From positions 1 through 9,378 of the forward strand of contig CAYRJN010000153.1 in NCBI GenBank assembly GCA_964424545.1: DNA of 9,378 bases, given 5' to 3'. The stretch comes from JAUVIB01 sp964424545. GTDB taxonomy: Bacteria; Calditrichota; Calditrichia; Calditrichales; Calditrichaceae. Below the pieces are notes generated by a model. It did not search any database. It had not been told where the DNA came from and saw only the letters and a program-made list of their open reading frames with translations. The translations under genes were made by a program, and so were the position numbers. Shown piece by piece: positions 6,106 to 9,378 of the stretch (positions are counted from its first letter, which is position 1; each line of letters begins with the position of its first letter).

Positions 6106-6450
6106 ATGATCATTAGAAAATTAGCGGAAACAAAAATAATGGATACGGCGCACGGCGTCGACGCCAGAAATCTGTATAATACGGACGAGGCTATGGTTAC
6201 GGTGATTACGCTGCAACCCGGGCAATCTCTTAAACGCCATATTACGCCCGTTGATGTGGCTTTTTATATGCTTGAAGGCACGGGAATCGTTGAAGTAGGC
6301 GATGAAAAAGCGGAAGTCACCAAAGACACGCTGATCGAAAGCCCAAAAGATATTGTGCATTGCTGGTATAATGAGAGCGATAGGCCCATACGGTTTATGG
6401 TTATTAAAGCGCCCAAACCGACAAAAAAAACGGTACTGGTAAGCGATTAG
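6106..6450 (+). CDS. small single-domain cupin (Cupin_2-like)
   Basis: A 114-residue cytoplasmic beta-barrel protein of the cupin superfamily. Motif 1 spans GQSLKRHITPVDVAFYMLEG (39-58), with His 45 and Glu 57. The usual second His of the HxH pair is Thr 47. Motif 2 is ESPKDIVHCWYN (78-89) with His 85. Three of the four classical metal ligands are therefore present, so a metal may still bind, though weakened catalysis or a purely binding role is possible. Small cupins act as isomerases, epimerases, dioxygenases or ligand-binding regulators, and the sequence alone does not decide. As the last gene of the operon, 24 bp after the cytidylyltransferase, it may process or sense the phosphopolyol or CDP-polyol intermediate (inference). 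The start ATG 6106 is fixed by the G-rich ribosome site. A hairpin follows the stop within 8 bp. Confidence 0.75.
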   Translation: MIIRKLAETKIMDTAHGVDARNLYNTDEAMVTVITLQPGQSLKRHITPVDVAFYMLEGTGIVEVGDEKAEVTKDTLIESPKDIVHCWYNESDRPIRFMVIKAPKPTKKTVLVSD

Positions 6451-6687
6451 ATTATTTGCAGCGCCGTCCCCGCGAAAGGCGCTGCTTTAAACAATAAGGA
6501 TCGGCCAAAAAGGTCATCGTTAAAAATAGGGTTTTTATTGTATTTGATGATTCTACGGTTGTCATCGCTTTTCTTTTTTGAATCTTCTCTTGACTTATCC
6601 GCTGCACACGCTTTTTTGTATCATTATGAAATAAATAACATCTCTTGAAATAACCTTTAATAAATATAATTTAACGGAAAGTAAAAA
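6451..6687. other. 237-bp spacer: operon terminator and helicase leader
   Basis: No gene. It begins with the GC-rich hairpin at 6458-6485, then a short imperfect hairpin GAT-C-GGCC/GGTC-ATC (6499-6518), and is AT-rich to the helicase start. TTGACT at 6590-6595 is a good -35 look-alike but lacks a -10 at normal spacing. TATAAT within 6664-6670 lies only 14 bp from a TTGAAA. I cannot place a confident promoter. Confidence 0.4.
6458..6488 (+). terminator. probable terminator or attenuating hairpin after the cupin gene
   Basis: GCAGCGCC (6458-6465) and GGCGCTGC (6478-6485) form a perfect 8-bp stem with a 12-nt loop, starting 7 nt after the cupin stop. Only TTT follows before AAAC, so termination may be partial and some transcripts may continue into the helicase gene. 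Confidence 0.6.
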
Positions 6688-8274
6688 ATGACAGATATAA
6701 AAACATTCGGGGACCTTGGTCTTTCCGAAAAATCTCTTGAAGCCATCAATAAAAAAGGTTTTGAAGAACCTACGGCTATACAAATAATGACCATTCCGGT
6801 TATGCTGCGCAACGATACCAATATTATCGCTCAAGCGCAAACCGGTACCGGCAAAACAGCCGCATTCGGCTTGCCCTTAATTGAAATGATTGATCCCGAC
6901 TATAAAACCGTGCAAGCGCTTATTCTCGTACCCACAAGAGAGCTGGCCATACAAGTTTCCGATGAAATCAATTCTTTGAAAGGCGCCAGAAAAATCAATG
7001 TAATTCCCATTTACGGCGGACAATCCATCGATCAACAATTGCGTCGACTTAGAAAAGGCATTCATATTGTCGTCGGCACGCCGGGCAGAGTAATCGACCA
7101 TTTAAACCGCAAAACACTCAAACTCAACGATATCGAACATTTGATTTTGGATGAAGCGGACGAAATGCTGAATATGGGCTTTATCGAAGATATGGAAAAA
7201 ATAATGGCCTTTACGAACGCCGATAAACGGACGCTGCTTTTTTCCGCCACCATGCCGCAAAAAATTAAAGATTTGGCGCGTAAATATATGGAGGATTATG
7301 AAGTTCTTAAAGCGAAAAAAGAACCATTGACCACCAACTTGACCGAGCAAATCTATTATGAGGTTAAAGCGTCGGACAAATTCGAAGCGCTTTGCCGCAT
7401 TATCGATATTGAAGAGGGTTTTTACGGACTGGTATTTTGCCGCACCAAAAGCGACGCGGATTTTGTCGCCAACAAATTAATTGAGCGCGGTTACGACGCC
7501 GAAGCCATTCACGGCGACATTAGTCAGGCACAGCGTGAAAAAACGCTTGAAAAATTCAAAAAGAAAAAGGTTCATATCCTTGTGGCAACGGATGTGGCCG
7601 CGCGCGGCATCGACGTGAATAACCTGACCCACGTTATCAATTATGCCCTACCGCAGGATCCTGAATCGTATGTGCATCGTATCGGCCGTACGGGAAGGGC
7701 GGGAAAAGAAGGCACTGCCATTACCTTCATAACGCCCAGCGAATATAATCAACTGGCGTTTATTCAGCGCGTCGCCAAAACCGATATCAAAAGATCCAGC
7801 TTACCAAAAATAAAAGATATTATCAAATCCAAGAAACGTAAAATATATGAAGACCTCAGAACAATTTTAAACGGCGATATCGACGTAAAATATCGGAACT
7901 GGGCAAAAAAACTTCTTGACGAAAACGAAGCGGAAGATATTCTTGCCGCGCTGCTCTATTATAATTATGAAGATGAATTGAATCCCGATACATACGGCGA
8001 TATAAAGGAACCCGAACTCAGAGAACGTAAACAATTGGATGTTCAGGGCAAAACGCGTCTGTTTGTAGCGCTTGGCAAAAAAGATAAAATGAACGCAAAA
8101 AAATTGACGGATTTAATCATCCGAAAAGTTCCCATTAAAGCGCGTCAAATTAAAGATATTCAAGTAATGGATAAATTTTCGTTTATCACGGTGCCTTTTG
8201 AAAAAGCGGAAAGAATAGTAAGCCGCTTCAGAGAAAAAGGGCAAAGACCCCTGATTACGCACGCCAGAAAATAA
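6688..8274 (+). CDS. deaD: DEAD-box ATP-dependent RNA helicase with DbpA-type RNA-binding domain (DeaD/CsdA-like)
   Basis: Unwinds short RNA duplexes with ATP; relatives act in ribosome assembly and cold-shock RNA remodelling. The 528-residue protein has the full motif set: upstream aromatic Phe 7 and Q motif GFEEPTAIQ (24-32), Walker A AQTGTGKT (50-57), PTRELA (82-87), GG (110-111), TPGR (131-134), DEAD (155-158), SAT (186-188), ARGID (305-309) and HRIGRTGR (330-337). A helical linker follows, then a DbpA-like RNA-recognition domain from about 456 to 528 starting TRLFVALGKKD. There is no long basic or Gly-rich tail, so it is shorter than E. coli DeaD. The DeaD versus DbpA specificity is not settled, since DbpA_C domains occur in both groups, and the symbol is provisional. 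GGAAAG at 6676-6681 lies 6 nt before ATG 6688. It is separated from the preceding operon by a hairpin and 237 bp, and is probably transcribed on its own. Confidence 0.93.
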   Translation: MTDIKTFGDLGLSEKSLEAINKKGFEEPTAIQIMTIPVMLRNDTNIIAQAQTGTGKTAAFGLPLIEMIDPDYKTVQALILVPTRELAIQVSDEINSLKGARKINVIPIYGGQSIDQQLRRLRKGIHIVVGTPGRVIDHLNRKTLKLNDIEHLILDEADEMLNMGFIEDMEKIMAFTNADKRTLLFSATMPQKIKDLARKYMEDYEVLKAKKEPLTTNLTEQIYYEVKASDKFEALCRIIDIEEGFYGLVFCRTKSDADFVANKLIERGYDAEAIHGDISQAQREKTLEKFKKKKVHILVATDVAARGIDVNNLTHVINYALPQDPESYVHRIGRTGRAGKEGTAITFITPSEYNQLAFIQRVAKTDIKRSSLPKIKDIIKSKKRKIYEDLRTILNGDIDVKYRNWAKKLLDENEAEDILAALLYYNYEDELNPDTYGDIKEPELRERKQLDVQGKTRLFVALGKKDKMNAKKLTDLIIRKVPIKARQIKDIQVMDKFSFITVPFEKAERIVSRFREKGQRPLITHARK

Positions 8275-8296
8275 AATCCGCAAAATCCGTAAAGAA

Positions 8297-8310
8297 AGGT
8301 TAATTAACCT
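8297..8310. repeat. 14-bp perfect palindrome AGGTTAATTAACCT
   Basis: A self-complementary AGGTTAATTAACCT lies 22 bp after the helicase stop. Its core GTTAATTAAC recurs at 3732-3741, 8 bp after the exported hydrolase stop. It could be a protein-binding site or chance in AT-rich DNA. Confidence 0.4.
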
Positions 8311-8336
8311 CGCTTGTTAAAAGCAATAAAGTAGGA

Positions 8337-8380
8337 CGCGGCGATTCCCGCATGATTGCCGTGCTGCCTTTTGTTTTATT
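8337..8380 (+). terminator. probable intrinsic terminator of the helicase gene
   Basis: CGCGGCGAT (8337-8345) pairs with ATTGCCGTG (8355-8363), giving nine pairs including two G-U wobbles, with a 9-nt loop. It is followed after 5 nt by a T-rich run (8369-8380). On the opposite strand the two wobbles become A-C mismatches, so the hairpin is better suited to plus-strand transcripts, i.e. the helicase mRNA. Confidence 0.55.
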
Positions 8381-8448
8381 CGTCATGTTATGCAATTTAT
8401 AAATTTAGGCCTCCCGCTCCTCATAATTAGCCAAAATCGGTCTTATGC

Positions 8449-9378
8449 CTAAAATACTTTTAACAATTTTACCCCGTGAGCGGGGATCACCACCCGGAAA
8501 TTCTTTTCGTATTGGCCTAAGTCTTTTTGCCGCCAGAGGTCGCGTAATTTAACATTTTCTTTTAAACCGGCCTTTTGGAAGTCCAGCATATATTTTTGTG
8601 TTCCTTTACCGATATTGAAAATTCCCACGGCAAACGTTCCGTCCGCCAATTTCTTTTTGTAAACATGAATATTTTTATCTTTAATAACGGGCACGGCTTG
8701 AATACCAAGCGCATCTTGATCAATGGCCAGCACTTCATCGTTCGTAATGAGATTGAGCGTAAAATCATCTAAATTCTCCAGATCGCATCCCAATAAAAGC
8801 GGAGCGGCCAACAACGACCACAAACTAACATGCGTATATTGTTCATCCGGCGTTAAACTGGTCTGATGAAGATTATTACTCCAACCGAGTCGGCCGATGA
8901 CCAGCATATCGGGATCGTTCCAATGACCGGGTCCGGCATAAGGTGCCGCTTGTTCCTGATTAAAACCGATGAAATAGAGGCGATCCCAATTATCCCAAAT
9001 ATCGCCGGTTGTGCGCCATAAATTACCACCGACCTTTGCGCCCCATTCCCAAACGTTTCCATTGCCGTATTCGCACAGCGAATAAACAATATCACGATCA
9101 ATTTTCGACAAAGCATTATTCATTTTTTCATAAGGCGGCGTCAACTCTTTCACATCGTTAGCGTCTTTCATAAAATTACGATAACTGCATAAATCATATT
9201 TCAAGTAATCCACGCCCCATCGAGCAAATGTTCGCGCATCCTGATATTCATGGTTATAACTGGCCGTGTAACCGCCGCAGGTTAAGGCGCCTGGTGACGA
9301 ATATATTCCGAATTTCAAACCCAGCGCATGAATAGCATTTCCCAATTTTTTCATGTCGGGAAATTTTTCATTGGTGCG
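8449..9378 (-). CDS. alpha-galactosidase, GH27 family (N-terminus beyond the window)
   Basis: Hydrolyses terminal alpha-1,6-linked galactose from galacto-oligosaccharides, galactomannan or similar glycans with retention of configuration. The frame runs open from the right edge (RTNEKFPDMKK...) to TAG at 8451-8449, so the Met at 9354 is internal: FPDMKKLGNAIHALGLKFGIY is the standard GH27 barrel segment. Further signatures are WGVDYLKYDLC, with the nucleophile Asp (codon 9195-9193), and RTTGDIWDNW, with the acid/base Asp (codon 9003-9001). GPGHWNDPDMLVIG, WSLLAAPLLLGCDL and EVLAIDQDALGIQ are also present. The last 80 or so residues form the C-terminal beta-sandwich, and no extra carbohydrate-binding module follows. 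About 310 residues are visible. The missing start would hold the signal peptide, if any, and the first barrel strands, so export cannot be judged. It converges on the helicase gene and is transcribed independently of it. Confidence 0.95.
   Translation of the reverse strand, partial: RTNEKFPDMKKLGNAIHALGLKFGIYSSPGALTCGGYTASYNHEYQDARTFARWGVDYLKYDLCSYRNFMKDANDVKELTPPYEKMNNALSKIDRDIVYSLCEYGNGNVWEWGAKVGGNLWRTTGDIWDNWDRLYFIGFNQEQAAPYAGPGHWNDPDMLVIGRLGWSNNLHQTSLTPDEQYTHVSLWSLLAAPLLLGCDLENLDDFTLNLITNDEVLAIDQDALGIQAVPVIKDKNIHVYKKKLADGTFAVGIFNIGKGTQKYMLDFQKAGLKENVKLRDLWRQKDLGQYEKNFRVVIPAHGVKLLKVF

Noticed and set aside
8449..9354. Treating the Met at 9354 as the start of the alpha-galactosidase
   Set aside because: The frame stays open to the window edge with conserved GH27 sequence (NEKFPD) upstream, and the first barrel strands would otherwise be missing.
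757..9378. A polysaccharide-utilisation locus linking the two glycoside hydrolases
   Set aside because: They are nearly 5 kb apart, on opposite strands, separated by a surface-modification operon and a helicase, with no transporter or sensor genes between.

Overview
This window looks like part of the chromosome of a free-living bacterium that degrades polysaccharides. Genes favour GC-containing codons, intergenic DNA is AT-rich, and spacers carry hairpins and repeat-like sequence. A large exported glycoside hydrolase and a GH27 alpha-galactosidase point to plant- or algal-type glycan use. Taxonomy cannot be fixed from the sequence. An FCB-group or Calditrichota/Ignavibacteria-like host would fit, as a low-confidence inference. 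No phage genes, transposases, CRISPR arrays, tRNAs or rRNAs were found.

Layout. (1) 46-300, minus strand: an AT-rich, decayed DUF4365-type gene with two in-frame stops, possibly an acquired defence-island relic. (2) 301-756: a spacer holding a stretch that is open on both strands (about 472-714), which is either a small ORF or a repeat. (3) 757-3723, plus: an exported alpha-glucuronidase-like (GH67-related) enzyme with two C-terminal Ig-like domains. (4) 3724-4239: a non-coding spacer with a four-way-junction-like hairpin cluster, a 21-nt near-perfect inverted repeat, and sequence resembling a widespread intergenic repeat family. (5) 4240-6450, plus: a tight three-gene operon encoding a CDP-glycerol glycerophosphotransferase-like enzyme, a CDP-type nucleotidyltransferase most like inositol-1-phosphate cytidylyltransferase, and a small cupin. 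It ends at a hairpin. (6) 6688-8274, plus: a DEAD-box RNA helicase with a DbpA-type RNA-binding domain, preceded by a 237-bp leader and followed by a likely terminator. (7) 8449-9378, minus: a GH27 alpha-galactosidase whose N-terminus lies beyond the right edge.

How the genes fit together. The three-gene operon is the most coherent unit. One enzyme would make a CDP-activated phosphopolyol or phosphoalcohol, and the other would transfer the phosphopolyol to a surface glycan. The cupin's role is open. The two glycoside hydrolases are separated by unrelated genes and lie on opposite strands, so they are not an obvious polysaccharide-utilisation operon, although both suit a glycan-degrading lifestyle. 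The helicase is a housekeeping or cold/RNA-structure gene.
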